Shown piece by piece: positions 32,882-41,922 of a stretch of 64,000 nucleotides of DNA. Source of the DNA: Duganella sp. Root1480D1 (GTDB lineage: Bacteria; Pseudomonadota; Gammaproteobacteria; Burkholderiales; Burkholderiaceae_D); NCBI RefSeq assembly GCF_001427305.1, contig NZ_LMFZ01000045.1:184598-248597 (forward strand), in the 5' to 3' direction. Every line of letters begins with the position of its first letter. Position 1 is the stretch's first letter. The notes beneath the pieces were generated by a model, which was not told the origin of the DNA, ran no database searches, and worked only from the letters and a program-made list of their open reading frames with translations. Both the position numbers and the translations under genes were made by a program.

Positions 32882-33129
32882 GCGCGCGACTGTACGCGAA
32901 TCTTCAGCACGCCAATCAGGTTACACAGGCGCATCCGGGCCAGGACGAGGGCATCTTCGCCCTCGGCTGCCACATCCAGGTCCAGGTTCATGCCGTGCAC
33001 GCCCGGGGCCATGCGCATTGCATGGAGCTGGACCCCGCCGCGGCGCAGGGTCGCCAGCACCGCTTCCGCAGCATCCATGGCGGAGCAACGGTCGAGGCGC
33101 AGGCGGAAAGTTCTTTGTTCGGTATTCAT
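32866..33129 (-). CDS. ACT-domain protein, IlvM-like small subunit
   Basis: An 87-residue single ACT-like domain (TFRLRLDRCSAMDAAEAVL, then RRGGVQLHAMRMAP and NLDLDVAAEG) resembling IlvM, the regulatory subunit of acetolactate synthase II. No catalytic IlvG/IlvB gene is adjacent, so it may act on a distant subunit or have another role. It is divergent from the Lrp/AsnC regulator gene, whose family responds to amino acids and often controls ilv genes. The ribosome site at the ATG is weak. Confidence 0.7.
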   Translation of the reverse strand: MNTEQRTFRLRLDRCSAMDAAEAVLATLRRGGVQLHAMRMAPGVHGMNLDLDVAAEGEDALVLARMRLCNLIGVLKIRVQSRAYAPI

Positions 33130-33189
33130 ATGGAGATTATCCGGCTGGCTGGCCGGAATAGGCATCCAAAGTTTGCCTCTGTTTCCATG

Positions 33190-33208
33190 TAAAATAGAAG
33201 AATCTTCT
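33190..33208 (+). promoter_or_regulatory. Palindrome and -10-like box before the Lrp/AsnC gene
   Basis: AGAAG-AATC-TTCT at 33196-33208 is a 13-base palindrome centred on one A. It abuts TAAAAT (33190-33195), a plausible -10 box. The site lies 17 bp before the regulator's ATG, in the 95-bp divergent gap shared with the ACT gene. This is a position where an autoregulating Lrp-type protein would bind (inference). Confidence 0.45.
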
Positions 33209-33224
33209 TCGATTTCGCGAATGC

Positions 33225-33686
33225 ATGGAACACCTTGATGAGATGGACCGCAAAATCCTGCGGGAACTTCGCCGGGATGGCCGTTTAAGCAATACCAAGC
33301 TGGCCGAAACCGTCGGTCTCTCGACCACCCCATGCTGGAACCGGGTCAAGGCCATGGAGGAGCGCGGCGTCATTGAAGGTTATACTGCGCTGCTCAACCA
33401 GCAGGCCCTCGGCTTGCCGGACACCGTCATCATCGAGGTCACGCTGGATCGCCACGACGACGACATGTTGCATAAATTCGGCCTGGCGCTGGCCGAACTT
33501 CCCGAAGTGATGGAAGCCTACCTGCTGACCGGCGAATACGATTACCTGATCAAGGTAGCCGTGGCGGGCACGGCCGGTTACGAGGAATTCCTGCGCCGCA
33601 AATTGTATAAACTGCCCGGCATTCGCCATAGCCGCTCAACCTTCGTGTTGCGCTGCCTGAAGCGGGCACATTCCGTAGAGCCCTGA
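33225..33686 (+). CDS. Lrp/AsnC family transcriptional regulator
   Basis: A 153-residue regulator with N-terminal helix-turn-helix (LDEMDRKILRELRRDGRLSN, then TKLAETVGLSTTPCWNRVKAME) and a C-terminal RAM/ACT-like domain (DTVIIEVTLD, VMEAYLLTGEYDYLIKVAV) that binds amino acids and forms octamers. The start could also be the ATG at 33243. It is divergent from the IlvM-like gene, and a DUF481 gene follows after 12 bp. Its ligand is not predictable. Confidence 0.92.
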   Translation: MEHLDEMDRKILRELRRDGRLSNTKLAETVGLSTTPCWNRVKAMEERGVIEGYTALLNQQALGLPDTVIIEVTLDRHDDDMLHKFGLALAELPEVMEAYLLTGEYDYLIKVAVAGTAGYEEFLRRKLYKLPGIRHSRSTFVLRCLKRAHSVEP

Positions 33687-33698
33687 TAGAATTCAGTT

Positions 33699-34448
33699 AT
33701 GAAATACCTGAAACCCCTGATTATTGCCTCCGCCCTGGCCGCAGGCAACGCCCTGGCAGCCGACAACGAAGTTGATCACACTGGTAACGTGATGCTTTCT
33801 GCCGAAATCGGCGCGATCACGACCAGCGGCAACACCGCCGGTACTTCCGTCACCGGCAGGTTCGAAATCCTGCAAGACACCCTCCGTTGGAGCAACGAGT
33901 ACACCGGCAACGGCTACTTCAAGGAAGACCGCGCCCGCGTCAACGGCGAAGAGACCAAGCAACGCTCGGCCGAACGCTACCAGTTCGCTGCCAAGGCCGG
34001 CTACAAGCTGCTGGAAGAAAATTCCACGCTGTTTGCCCTGGCCGCTTTCTCGGAAGACCGATTCGGTGCATACACCCGCAGCGCCAGCCTCGGTGTCGGT
34101 CATGGCTTCCGCGTCTACCAGAGCGACGACAAGACCCTGGACATGGAAGCCGGCCCGGGCTTCTTCAAAGCGACACGCGCCAATGGGGAAGAAGATCGCG
34201 GCCTGGTACTGCGTGGCCGCGCAGCCTTCCGCTGGAAGCTCAGCGAAAACGCATCCTTTGCGCAAATGCTGACGGTGGAGCGCGCATCCTGGAACACGCA
34301 CTCGACTTCCGAGACTTCACTCAGCGCCCGCATCAACGGTTCGATGCACATGAAGGCGGCCTTCAACGCCATCAACGACACCGTCGTGCCGATCGATAAG
34401 AAGAACACCGATACCCAGACTTCGGTGACCCTGGTCTATTCGTTCTAA
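33699..34448 (+). CDS. DUF481 family outer-membrane protein (YdiY-like)
   Basis: A 249-residue exported protein with signal peptide MKYLKPLIIASALAAGNALA cleaved near residue 21. The rest is a run of amphipathic beta strands with alternating aromatic residues (SNEYTGNGYFKED, AAKAGYKLLEENSTLFAL), ending TQTSVTLVYSF, the terminal-Phe signature of outer-membrane barrels. DUF481 proteins are salt- or stress-linked in some bacteria but remain uncharacterised. It may be co-transcribed with the Lrp gene. Its stop overlaps the oxidase subunit gene by 4 bp. Confidence 0.88.
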   Translation: MKYLKPLIIASALAAGNALAADNEVDHTGNVMLSAEIGAITTSGNTAGTSVTGRFEILQDTLRWSNEYTGNGYFKEDRARVNGEETKQRSAERYQFAAKAGYKLLEENSTLFALAAFSEDRFGAYTRSASLGVGHGFRVYQSDDKTLDMEAGPGFFKATRANGEEDRGLVLRGRAAFRWKLSENASFAQMLTVERASWNTHSTSETSLSARINGSMHMKAAFNAINDTVVPIDKKNTDTQTSVTLVYSF

Positions 34449-36940
34449 AGCCAGCGCAGCAAAGCCAGCCCGGCCAACGCCTGTCCCACGGCGCACTGCC
34501 ACAGCAGGATAGTATTATCCAGCGTGGCACGGCTGGCGGCCCGCAACCGCCCCCGCGCCGCCACATACATCGCTGCCGGCGCCAGCACCGCGACATGCAG
34601 CCCCTCGTAAGCCAGTAACGCCGCGACTGCCGCGCTCCACGCATCACGCGACGGTGCCAGTCCAGCATGCCGATGCGCACCGAGATCGGCCGCGAACGCC
34701 GCGAGCAGGCAGGCGCCGGCCGCCAATATCGGCCACCATTCCAATGGACGTTTTCCGCTCCACCAGGCCAAGGCCGCACTGGCTGCCAGCAGAGCCGCTT
34801 GCAGCCAGGGCCATGGGGCAGCGGGAAGATGCGCGCCCGGTGGTGGACAGATTTCCAGCCGCATCGACAAATGCACCAGCGTGAACGCCAACGAAGCAAA
34901 AATTGCGGCGTCGACCACCACCAGTACCCAGGTCGCCCACCACGAATGCGACGCCCGCCTTGGCGCCCCAATCGGGACAACGACGCCCTCCGCAACAGTG
35001 GCCAATGCTTGCGCACCTCTCGCCGCGGGTGGGGCGAGCGGCCGATCAGCATCCCACAGCCAGGCGACAAGCGTCGCTAACGCAAGGGCGCCGAACAGCC
35101 AAGCCGCGACGGCTTGCTGCACCGTCATCAACAGGAAGAACCCCGCCGTGCCAAGCGCGCAGAGGAACGGCAACCAGCTATCGCCCGGCAGCACCAGCAG
35201 ATGCCTTGGCCTGGCATCGCGCCAGCCTGTTACGAGCGTCTCGCGCATTCCAGTGACGCTGCCTGGCAGCCAGTGCATACCCGTCTCCACTTCCTGCACG
35301 AGTAAAGGCTGCCGCCACAACGGTTCCGCTGAGCGAACTTCCGCTTGGCTGCGCGTTGCATATTCATCCTGCGGCAGCCATTCCAGTGAGCTCGCCCGCC
35401 AGGGGTTGCCGTGTGCTCGTTGCGGCCGCCGCAAGGTTCGCACCAGGTCGATCACAAACAGTGCCACCCCGCATGCAAGCAGCAACGCTCCCACCGTGCT
35501 CGCCATATTCAATCCTGCCCATCCCATTTCCGAGGCGTAGGTGTAGACCCGGCGCGGCATGCCAAGCAAGCCCGATACGTGCATCGGGAAGAACGCCACA
35601 TTGGTACCCGCGAATACCAGGCCGAAAACCCAGCGGGCGCAGGCCTCGGACATGCGGTGCCCATTAAACAAGGGCATCCAGTAATAAGCGCCAGCAAACA
35701 TCGGGAACACCAGCCCGCCTACCAGCACGTAGTGCAAGTGCGCAACGATGAAGTAGCTGTCATGCGCCTGCCAGTCGAACGGCACCGCCGCCACCATGAC
35801 GCCGGTCAGTCCGCCCAGCACGAAGACCAGCAAGAAACCGAGAACGAAGAGCGTCGGCGCGTTCAATTCCACCCTGCCCCGCCAAAGCGTCGCAATCCAG
35901 GCAAAAACCTGGATAGCGGTGGGGATCGCGATAGCCATGCTGGCGATGGAAACCAATGTGGTTTCGAGTTGGCCAAGACCAGCGGTGAACATGTGATGCA
36001 TCCATAAGGCGAAGCTCAGGCCACCCACTGCCGCCAGCGAGATGATCACTGCCCTGCGCGCGACCAACGGCGTTTGCACCAGCGCAGGCAACATCGATGA
36101 CACCATGCCTGCCGCCGGCAGGAAGATGATGTACACCTCCGGATGCCCAAAGAACCAGAACAGGTGCTGCCACAACACCGGGTCTCCACCCCGCGCAGGG
36201 ATGAAGAACGGCCAGTCGTAGGCGCGTTCCAGTTCCAGCAAGGCCGTGCCTGCGATGAGCGGCGGAAAAGCAAACACCACCATCGCCGCTACCACCAGCA
36301 TCGACCAGGCGAAAACCGGGATTCGCACCAGCGTCATGCCTGGTGTGCGGGTGAAGAGTATGCCAATAGTCAACTCGATGGCTCCGGCAATCGCCGAGAT
36401 TTCAATGAAGCCGATGCCAAGCAGCCAGAAATCCGCGTTCAGCCCTGGCGAATATTCCTTGCCGGTCAGCGGCGGGTACATGAACCAGCCGCCATCGGGA
36501 GCCAGGCCAAAAGCCAGCGTCACAATGAAGCCTGCGCCGCCGAATGCATAGGCCCAATAGGCGTAGGCTGACAGGCGCGGGAACGGCAAGTCCCGCGCGC
36601 CCAGCATCCCAGGCAGCAGGAAGACCGCGATGGCCTCCACCATCGGGATGGCGAAAAGGAACATCATTACCGTGCCGTGCATCGTGAAGAACTGGTTATA
36701 AGTTTCGGGCTGCAGCAAGTCATTGCCTGGAACAGCCAGTTGCAGCCGCATGGCAAGCGCCAGGGCACCTGCGAACAGGAAGAAGGCAAAAGCAGTCGCG
36801 AGGTACAGGCGGCCGATACGCGTGTTGTTGACGGCCGTCAGCGCGCGCCATCCGGTGGGCTTGCGCCATGCGCGTTCCAGTGCCTCGTACTCGCCAGGCG
36901 GGCGCGGAAGCTTGTTTGGCGTGCGGACGGACGAGGTCAT
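34445..36940 (-). CDS. ctaD: Cytochrome c oxidase subunit I fused to subunit III (caa3 type)
   Basis: An 831-residue membrane protein of the heme-copper oxidase family. Residues about 40-560 form subunit I. HGTVMMF carries the low-spin heme His, WFFGHPEVYIIFLP the CuB His, the proton-channel Glu and the cross-linked Tyr, WMHHMFTAG two CuB His, and AHLHYVLVGG the heme His pair. E and Y in HPEVY place it in type A1. Residues about 640-831 add further helices resembling subunit III (SHSWWATWVLVVVDAAIFAS). The start at 36940 overlaps the subunit II stop. It reduces O2 and pumps protons. Confidence 0.93.
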   Translation of the reverse strand: MTSSVRTPNKLPRPPGEYEALERAWRKPTGWRALTAVNNTRIGRLYLATAFAFFLFAGALALAMRLQLAVPGNDLLQPETYNQFFTMHGTVMMFLFAIPMVEAIAVFLLPGMLGARDLPFPRLSAYAYWAYAFGGAGFIVTLAFGLAPDGGWFMYPPLTGKEYSPGLNADFWLLGIGFIEISAIAGAIELTIGILFTRTPGMTLVRIPVFAWSMLVVAAMVVFAFPPLIAGTALLELERAYDWPFFIPARGGDPVLWQHLFWFFGHPEVYIIFLPAAGMVSSMLPALVQTPLVARRAVIISLAAVGGLSFALWMHHMFTAGLGQLETTLVSIASMAIAIPTAIQVFAWIATLWRGRVELNAPTLFVLGFLLVFVLGGLTGVMVAAVPFDWQAHDSYFIVAHLHYVLVGGLVFPMFAGAYYWMPLFNGHRMSEACARWVFGLVFAGTNVAFFPMHVSGLLGMPRRVYTYASEMGWAGLNMASTVGALLLACGVALFVIDLVRTLRRPQRAHGNPWRASSLEWLPQDEYATRSQAEVRSAEPLWRQPLLVQEVETGMHWLPGSVTGMRETLVTGWRDARPRHLLVLPGDSWLPFLCALGTAGFFLLMTVQQAVAAWLFGALALATLVAWLWDADRPLAPPAARGAQALATVAEGVVVPIGAPRRASHSWWATWVLVVVDAAIFASLAFTLVHLSMRLEICPPPGAHLPAAPWPWLQAALLAASAALAWWSGKRPLEWWPILAAGACLLAAFAADLGAHRHAGLAPSRDAWSAAVAALLAYEGLHVAVLAPAAMYVAARGRLRAASRATLDNTILLWQCAVGQALAGLALLRWL

Positions 36941-37893
36941 TCCAGGGTCTCCAGCCAGCTTGCCAGGGCTTGCAGCTCGCCGGGAGGCAGGCTGCTGGCG
37001 GGCATGCGCGCGCCGGGTTTTGCGGCTTGGGGGTTGGCGATCCAGCCCATCAATGCGGCCCGGTTCATTGGCAACCCACCGGCCGCAATGTGGCTGCGGC
37101 TCGCAATGTGCGTGAGGTCTGGCCCCAGTGTGCCGCCCTCGCTGACGCCGCGCACCGCATGACAAGCATTGCAGCGCGCAGCAAGAAAGACTTCGCTTCC
37201 GCGGCGCGCAATGTCGTACCTCCCTGCATCGGCGAACACGCGCGCCGCTGCACCTAGTTCGGCTGGCGTGGCCTGGTGCTCCAGCCACGCATCGAATTCA
37301 TGCGACGGGACTGCCACTACATCAAGCGCCATCGCGGCATGCTGGATACCGCAATATTCTGCGCATTGCCCCCGGTACCGGCCAGGCGCCCCGGCACGCA
37401 AGGTAAGCCCATGCACGCGCCCCGGCACCATATCGACCTTTCCCGCCAGCGCCGGCACCCAGAACGCATGCAGCACATCCGCCGAAGCCAGCGCAAGATA
37501 TACCCGTTCCCCCGCTGGCAACCGCAGTTCATTCGCCAGCACCGCCTCGCGGCCCGTCGACGTGTTGCGGTAGCGAACCTCCCACCACCACATATGTGCG
37601 GTCACGGTCACCTGAATGCGGGTCCCTGAAAAAGGCCATGTCAGAAGCGAAGCCTGCCAGCCCGACCACCCCATGAGCGCTGCCAGCAATGGTAGCGGCA
37701 GAAACAGCCCGCCACCGACTACCAGCCTGCGTGACCACGATCTCCCGCGCTTGCGGAAGGCGCTCGCAAGAACGAGCAGCACCACAAGCAGGAATATGAC
37801 TGCCCCCACAGCAAACAGCAGCCAGCTGAAACGGCTCAGGAGCACCGCGTCCGGCCCCGCAGGCGACAGGACCGATTGCAGGACCGGTGTCAT
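36937..37893 (-). CDS. ctaC: Cytochrome c oxidase subunit II with cytochrome c domain (caa3 type)
   Basis: A 318-residue protein with two N-terminal membrane helices (about 20-45 and 58-80), then a periplasmic CuA cupredoxin domain. Its ligands are in VLHAFWVP and in CAEYCGIQHAAM (the C-x-E-x-C-x3-H-x2-M site). The C-terminal 95 residues are a cytochrome c domain with CNACH and a Met in ARMP. Electrons therefore pass from heme c to CuA and then to subunit I. The gene overlaps the neighbours by 4 bp on both sides. Confidence 0.94.
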   Translation of the reverse strand: MTPVLQSVLSPAGPDAVLLSRFSWLLFAVGAVIFLLVVLLVLASAFRKRGRSWSRRLVVGGGLFLPLPLLAALMGWSGWQASLLTWPFSGTRIQVTVTAHMWWWEVRYRNTSTGREAVLANELRLPAGERVYLALASADVLHAFWVPALAGKVDMVPGRVHGLTLRAGAPGRYRGQCAEYCGIQHAAMALDVVAVPSHEFDAWLEHQATPAELGAAARVFADAGRYDIARRGSEVFLAARCNACHAVRGVSEGGTLGPDLTHIASRSHIAAGGLPMNRAALMGWIANPQAAKPGARMPASSLPPGELQALASWLETLE

Positions 37894-38297
37894 TTGAGCG
37901 TGTAGAGATAAGCGGCCATGTGGCGCGCATCATCAGGGGAGACGCCCATGTCCGGCATCATGGTCGCGGCATCCATGCTCTGTGGCCTGGAGATCCAGCG
38001 CACCAGGTAATCCTGCTGGTTCGGCCAGCGTCCGGCGATATAACTGCGCAGGCCGAATTCCGCGAGCGAAGGCGCCGCCAGGCCGCGCGCTGCCTCCACA
38101 TCCGGAATGCGGTGACAACTTCCGCACTGGAATTGCGCGAGCAAGGCCTTGCCCCGCTGCGGGTCGCCACCCTCGATAGCCGGTGCGTATGGTTTTCCCG
38201 GCTTGCAGGCGCACAAGACAAGCGGCAGCAAGAGCGTCAACAGGCCCGCGCATTGAACGCGCCCGTTTTTCCGCAAACGCATAGTGATTGCTTGCAC
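37890..38297 (-). CDS. Small c-type cytochrome, probable lipoprotein
   Basis: A 135-residue protein with a hydrophobic N-terminal segment ending LVLCAC, a plausible lipobox, then a single cytochrome c domain with CGSCH and axial Met candidates in MMPDMGV. GTG at 38297 follows CAGGGACG; the ATG at 38282 is an alternative. It is the first gene of the oxidase operon (overlapping ctaC by 4 bp), so it probably delivers electrons to the caa3 oxidase. The domain resembles the C-terminal half of the divergent diheme cytochrome at 38367. Confidence 0.85.
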   Translation of the reverse strand: MQAITMRLRKNGRVQCAGLLTLLLPLVLCACKPGKPYAPAIEGGDPQRGKALLAQFQCGSCHRIPDVEAARGLAAPSLAEFGLRSYIAGRWPNQQDYLVRWISRPQSMDAATMMPDMGVSPDDARHMAAYLYTLK

Positions 38298-38328
38298 GAA
38301 TCGTCCCTGCCTTCCCGCTGCCGATCCC

Positions 38329-38334
38329 TATAAT
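38329..38334 (+). promoter_or_regulatory. Perfect -10 box in the divergent cytochrome promoter region
   Basis: TATAAT lies 33 bp before the GTG of the diheme cytochrome gene and 32 bp from the start of the divergent cytochrome c gene. No consensus -35 is spaced at 16-18 bp, so an activator may be needed. Confidence 0.5.
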
Positions 38335-38366
38335 TCACTGAAGACATCATCGCCCTTTTCCCGATT

Positions 38367-39203
38367 GTGCGTCGCCTTATTGCTACTGCCGCTGTGAGCT
38401 TGTGCCTGGCCGCCCTGGCCGGAGTACTGGCGGCTACCGTGGTGCTGCAGGCTGGTTGGTACGATGCTTCTGCGGTGCGGCCGCATTTCCAGTTCGTGCA
38501 CACGCTGATCGAGCGCGGCTTGCAGCAATCGGTGCGCTTCCATGCACGCAATATCGTTGTGCCGTTATCACCGGAAGGCGCGTCAGCCCGGGGGAGCGTC
38601 GTATTCCGCCGTCATTGCGAGCAGTGTCACGGTGGCCCGGGCGTGGCGATGGGCGTGATTGGCTTGAGCATGCAGCCAGTGCCCGGCCCGCTGGCCGACG
38701 CGGGGCGGCGCTGGAAAACGCGCGAGATGTACTGGATTACCGCCAACGGGATCAAGATGAGTGGAATGCCCGCCTGGCGTTTCCACTTGAGCGAGCAGGA
38801 GATCTGGGACGTGGTAGCCTTTCTCGGCGTGCTGCCCGCGATGACGCCATTGGAATATGCTGCCATCGAAAAGCCGGAAGCGGCGCCCCGGCCGCAGCCG
38901 GCTCCGGCGGCGGTAAGGGCTCCCGACCGCGAGCGCGGCAGGCTGGCGTTGACGCAGTTTGCCTGCCAATCCTGCCACCACATTCCCGGCGTAACAGGCC
39001 CGCTAAGCTTCGTCGGCCCAAACCTGGACGGACTGGCGCAGCGCAGCTTCATCGCCGGCAAGCTGCCGACAACGGAAGAAAACCTGGTGAAATGGATCCG
39101 CACCCCGCATCAGCTCAAGCCCGGCACGGCCATGCCGCAGCTTGGCGTTCCGGAGCGCGATGCCCACGACATGGCGGCCTACCTGCTGCAGGCCACCAGA
39201 TAA
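38367..39203 (+). CDS. Diheme c-type cytochrome
   Basis: A 278-residue exported protein with GTG start and an uncleaved-looking N-terminal helix (about 5-28). It has two cytochrome c domains: CEQCHG (about residue 88) and CQSCHH (about 201), with Met ligands in SGMPAW and TAMPQLG. The domains are joined by a Pro/Ala-rich linker. It is divergent from the caa3 oxidase operon and probably acts in the same periplasmic electron route. The second domain is similar in layout to the 135-residue cytochrome. Its stop abuts the msbA stop. Confidence 0.88.
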   Translation: MRRLIATAAVSLCLAALAGVLAATVVLQAGWYDASAVRPHFQFVHTLIERGLQQSVRFHARNIVVPLSPEGASARGSVVFRRHCEQCHGGPGVAMGVIGLSMQPVPGPLADAGRRWKTREMYWITANGIKMSGMPAWRFHLSEQEIWDVVAFLGVLPAMTPLEYAAIEKPEAAPRPQPAPAAVRAPDRERGRLALTQFACQSCHHIPGVTGPLSFVGPNLDGLAQRSFIAGKLPTTEENLVKWIRTPHQLKPGTAMPQLGVPERDAHDMAAYLLQATR

Positions 39204-41048
39204 CTATTGGTCCAGCTCTTGCCGCGTCTGATACAGGCGCGCGTACATGCCGCCCTTTGCCAGCAGCGCTTCGTGGCTGCCCTGCTCCGCGATCGTTCCG
39301 GCCGACATCACCACAATGCGGTCCGCATTTTCAATGGTGGACAGTCGGTGCGCAATGACGACCGTAGTGCGCCCTTGCATCAGCTTTTCGAGCGCAGCCT
39401 GCACAGCGCGTTCCGACTCGGCATCCAGGGCGCTGGTCGCCTCGTCCAGGATCAGGATCGGCGCGTCCTTGTAAATTGCGCGTGCAATGGCAAGGCGCTG
39501 GCGTTGGCCGCCTGAAAGACGTGTGGCATTCTCGCCCACCTGCGTCTGGTAGCCCTGCGAAGTGCGCATAATGAAGTCGTGCGCATATGCCGCACGCGAT
39601 GCCGCTTCAACCCGCGCCATGTCCGGCGCCGGGTCGCCGTAGGCAATATTGGCCGCCAGCGTGTCGTTGAACAGCACCACATCCTGGCTCACCAGGGCGA
39701 TCTTGCTGCGCAGGTCCGGCAAACGGTACTCCCGCAAATCCACGCCATCCAGCAGGATACGGCCGCTGCACACGTCATAGAAACGCGGCAGCAGGCTGGC
39801 CAGCGTCGTCTTGCCACTTCCGGAACCGCCCACCAGCGCCACCATCTCGCCCGCTGCGATATCGAGCGACACCGAGCGCAGTGCCTGCGCAGCCTCTGGG
39901 TCATCCACGTCGTAACGGAAGCCCACGTCCTCCAGTTCAATGCGGCCCTTCACGTTGTCAGCGGCGCGAGTGCCGGTATCGGCTTCCATCGGCGCATCGA
40001 TCAGGCCGAACACCGATTCAGCCGCGGCCAGGCCGCGCTGCAGCGGCTCATTCAGCTTGGTCAGGTTCTTGATCGGGCCTTGCAGGGACATCAGGCAAGT
40101 GATGAAGGCGACGAAAGCACCTGGCGTCAGTGCGCCGGCCTGCGCGCGCAGCAGCGCGTAATAGATCACCGCCGACAGCGTGGCGCCCACCATCAGCATG
40201 ATCAGGCCCGAGTTCATGGCTGCCGTCGACGCGTGCTTGACGGCCAGTTGGCGGTTCAATTTCACCACGTCGTCGAAGCGCTTTTGTTCGTATGCGTGGC
40301 CGCCGAAAATCTTTACCACCCGCTGGCCGCCGATGCTTTCGTCCAGCACGCGGGTCAATTCGCCCATCGCATGCTGGGCGCTGGAACTGAGCCGGCGCAT
40401 GCGGCGCGCGGCGATAGTGACCACCAGCGCCACCAGTGGCAGCAAAACCAGGCAAAACAGGGCCAGCTTCCAGTCGATATCAAAGAGCGAACCCAGGAAA
40501 CCGATTACCGCCACGGTGTCGCGCACCGCGATGGTGAACACGCTTAACCCAGCCTGGGTCACCTGGGTGGCATCGAAGGCGATACGGGAAAGCGTGGTGC
40601 CGGTCGAGGACTGGTCGAAATAACGGTTCGGCAGTCGCAGGACGCGGGCGAACATCTGCTCGCGCACGTTTGCCTGCACGCGCTGGGTCAGCCAAGCGGA
40701 GCCGTAGTCGCCAGTAAAGGTGCTGACCATGCGCAGCAGCGCCAGGGCCATGATCAGGGCCGGAATCGCCCACAGCGCAGCGGCGCCGGGGTCGCTCGGC
40801 AAGATGCGGTCGAGCCAGCCGTGGATCGTCGCCAGCGCGCCACTCTGCGCGGCAGTGCTGCTCGCGGCGTTTGGCTGCACTGCATCGACCACGTTCTGGA
40901 GCTGGCGGATCAGCAGCACGTCGGTCAGCGACGCCACGCCCACACCGACCAGTGTCACCAGGGCGGCCCACTTATAGGGGAGGAATTCCTTGAGCAGGCG
41001 GACGTAGAGTTGGCGGCTTTGCACTATGGTGTTGAGAGTAATTGGCAA
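39204..41048 (-). CDS. msbA: Lipid A export ABC transporter MsbA
   Basis: A 614-residue half-transporter that flips core-lipid A (and phospholipid) across the inner membrane. Six membrane helices cover residues about 25-335. The ATPase domain has Walker A GGSGSGKTT (about 405), signature LSGGQRQRLAIARA (about 515), Walker B ILILDEATSALD and the switch His in VIAHRLST. The layout and 614-residue length fit MsbA (E. coli 582). lpxK is not adjacent, so the name rests on sequence resemblance. A related multidrug exporter is the alternative. Confidence 0.88.
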   Translation of the reverse strand: MPITLNTIVQSRQLYVRLLKEFLPYKWAALVTLVGVGVASLTDVLLIRQLQNVVDAVQPNAASSTAAQSGALATIHGWLDRILPSDPGAAALWAIPALIMALALLRMVSTFTGDYGSAWLTQRVQANVREQMFARVLRLPNRYFDQSSTGTTLSRIAFDATQVTQAGLSVFTIAVRDTVAVIGFLGSLFDIDWKLALFCLVLLPLVALVVTIAARRMRRLSSSAQHAMGELTRVLDESIGGQRVVKIFGGHAYEQKRFDDVVKLNRQLAVKHASTAAMNSGLIMLMVGATLSAVIYYALLRAQAGALTPGAFVAFITCLMSLQGPIKNLTKLNEPLQRGLAAAESVFGLIDAPMEADTGTRAADNVKGRIELEDVGFRYDVDDPEAAQALRSVSLDIAAGEMVALVGGSGSGKTTLASLLPRFYDVCSGRILLDGVDLREYRLPDLRSKIALVSQDVVLFNDTLAANIAYGDPAPDMARVEAASRAAYAHDFIMRTSQGYQTQVGENATRLSGGQRQRLAIARAIYKDAPILILDEATSALDAESERAVQAALEKLMQGRTTVVIAHRLSTIENADRIVVMSAGTIAEQGSHEALLAKGGMYARLYQTRQELDQ

Positions 41049-41124
41049 GCCCGAATTGTACCAAAGCAGGAATGCTGGAACCGTGGCAGAATGGCCTGCT
41101 CCTCAATGTTAAGGAAAAAACCAC

Positions 41125-41922
41125 ATGCGCAACGACACCCAATTCCATGCCCTGCACCAGGATGGCATCCTGCTGCTCGCCAATTGCTGGGACGGTGGTA
41201 CCGCCCGCATCGCCGCCCTGGCTGGCGCCAAGGCGCTCGCCACCAGTAGCGCGGCCGTGGCCTGGGGCCATGGTTATGCCGACGGCTCGCAGTTGCCGAC
41301 CGCCCTGCTGCTGGAAACCGTGCGCGACATCGTCCGCGCCAGCGCCCTGCCGCTGACGGTCGATATCGAGGACGGCTATTCTTCCGACCCGGAACTGGTC
41401 GGCCAATTCGTCGGCCAACTGGCGCAAGCTGGTGTGGTCGGCATCAATATTGAAGACGGCAACGCGCCGCCCGAACAGTTGGCGCGCAAGATCAGCGCGG
41501 CATTTGCTGCGGCCAAGGCAGCGGGCATCGACCTGTATATCAACGCCCGTTGCGACGTTTACCTGCGTGGCCTGGCTGAGCCGGGTGCGCGCGTGGCCGA
41601 AACGCTGCGCCGTGCCGCGATCTACCAGGAAGCCGGTGCCAGCGGCCTGTTCGCGCCAGGCGTGACGGATGAAGGCGAAATCGCGGCCCTTGCCAAGGGC
41701 ACCACGATGCCGCTCAACGTGTTGGCGCGCCCGAACCTGGCCTCGCCAGGCCGCTTGGCCGAACTGGGCGTGCGGCGCCTGAGCGCCGGCTCCGCCCCGG
41801 CAGAGGCCATGATGGGCCGGCTGAGGTCATATATGGAACGCTTCCACCAGACCGGCGCCATCGACGATGAGCAGACCTTCAACTACGGCCCGCTCAACGC
41901 ATTGATGTCTACTGCACGATAG
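41125..41922 (+). CDS. Isocitrate lyase / PEP mutase family protein
   Basis: A 265-residue cytoplasmic TIM-barrel enzyme of the PEP mutase/ICL superfamily, which makes or breaks C-C or P-C bonds next to carboxylates using Mg2+. It begins FHALHQDGILLLANCWDGG, with metal/substrate residues in LTVDIEDGYSSDP and GINIEDG, then YINARCDVYL. The Cys-based catalytic loop of isocitrate lyases (KKCGH) is not evident, so a simple lyase role is more likely. AAGGA lies 14 bp before the ATG. The 3' end overlaps the opposing gene by 14 bp. Confidence 0.85.
   Translation: MRNDTQFHALHQDGILLLANCWDGGTARIAALAGAKALATSSAAVAWGHGYADGSQLPTALLLETVRDIVRASALPLTVDIEDGYSSDPELVGQFVGQLAQAGVVGINIEDGNAPPEQLARKISAAFAAAKAAGIDLYINARCDVYLRGLAEPGARVAETLRRAAIYQEAGASGLFAPGVTDEGEIAALAKGTTMPLNVLARPNLASPGRLAELGVRRLSAGSAPAEAMMGRLRSYMERFHQTGAIDDEQTFNYGPLNALMSTAR

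Noticed and set aside
41084..41100. Sigma-54 promoter before the PEP mutase-family gene (TGGCAG...TGCT)
   Set aside because: The GG to GC spacing is one base too long and the second half is not TTGC.
41125..41922. Genuine isocitrate lyase
   Set aside because: At 265 residues it is far shorter than isocitrate lyase (over 400), and the KKCGH catalytic segment is not present.
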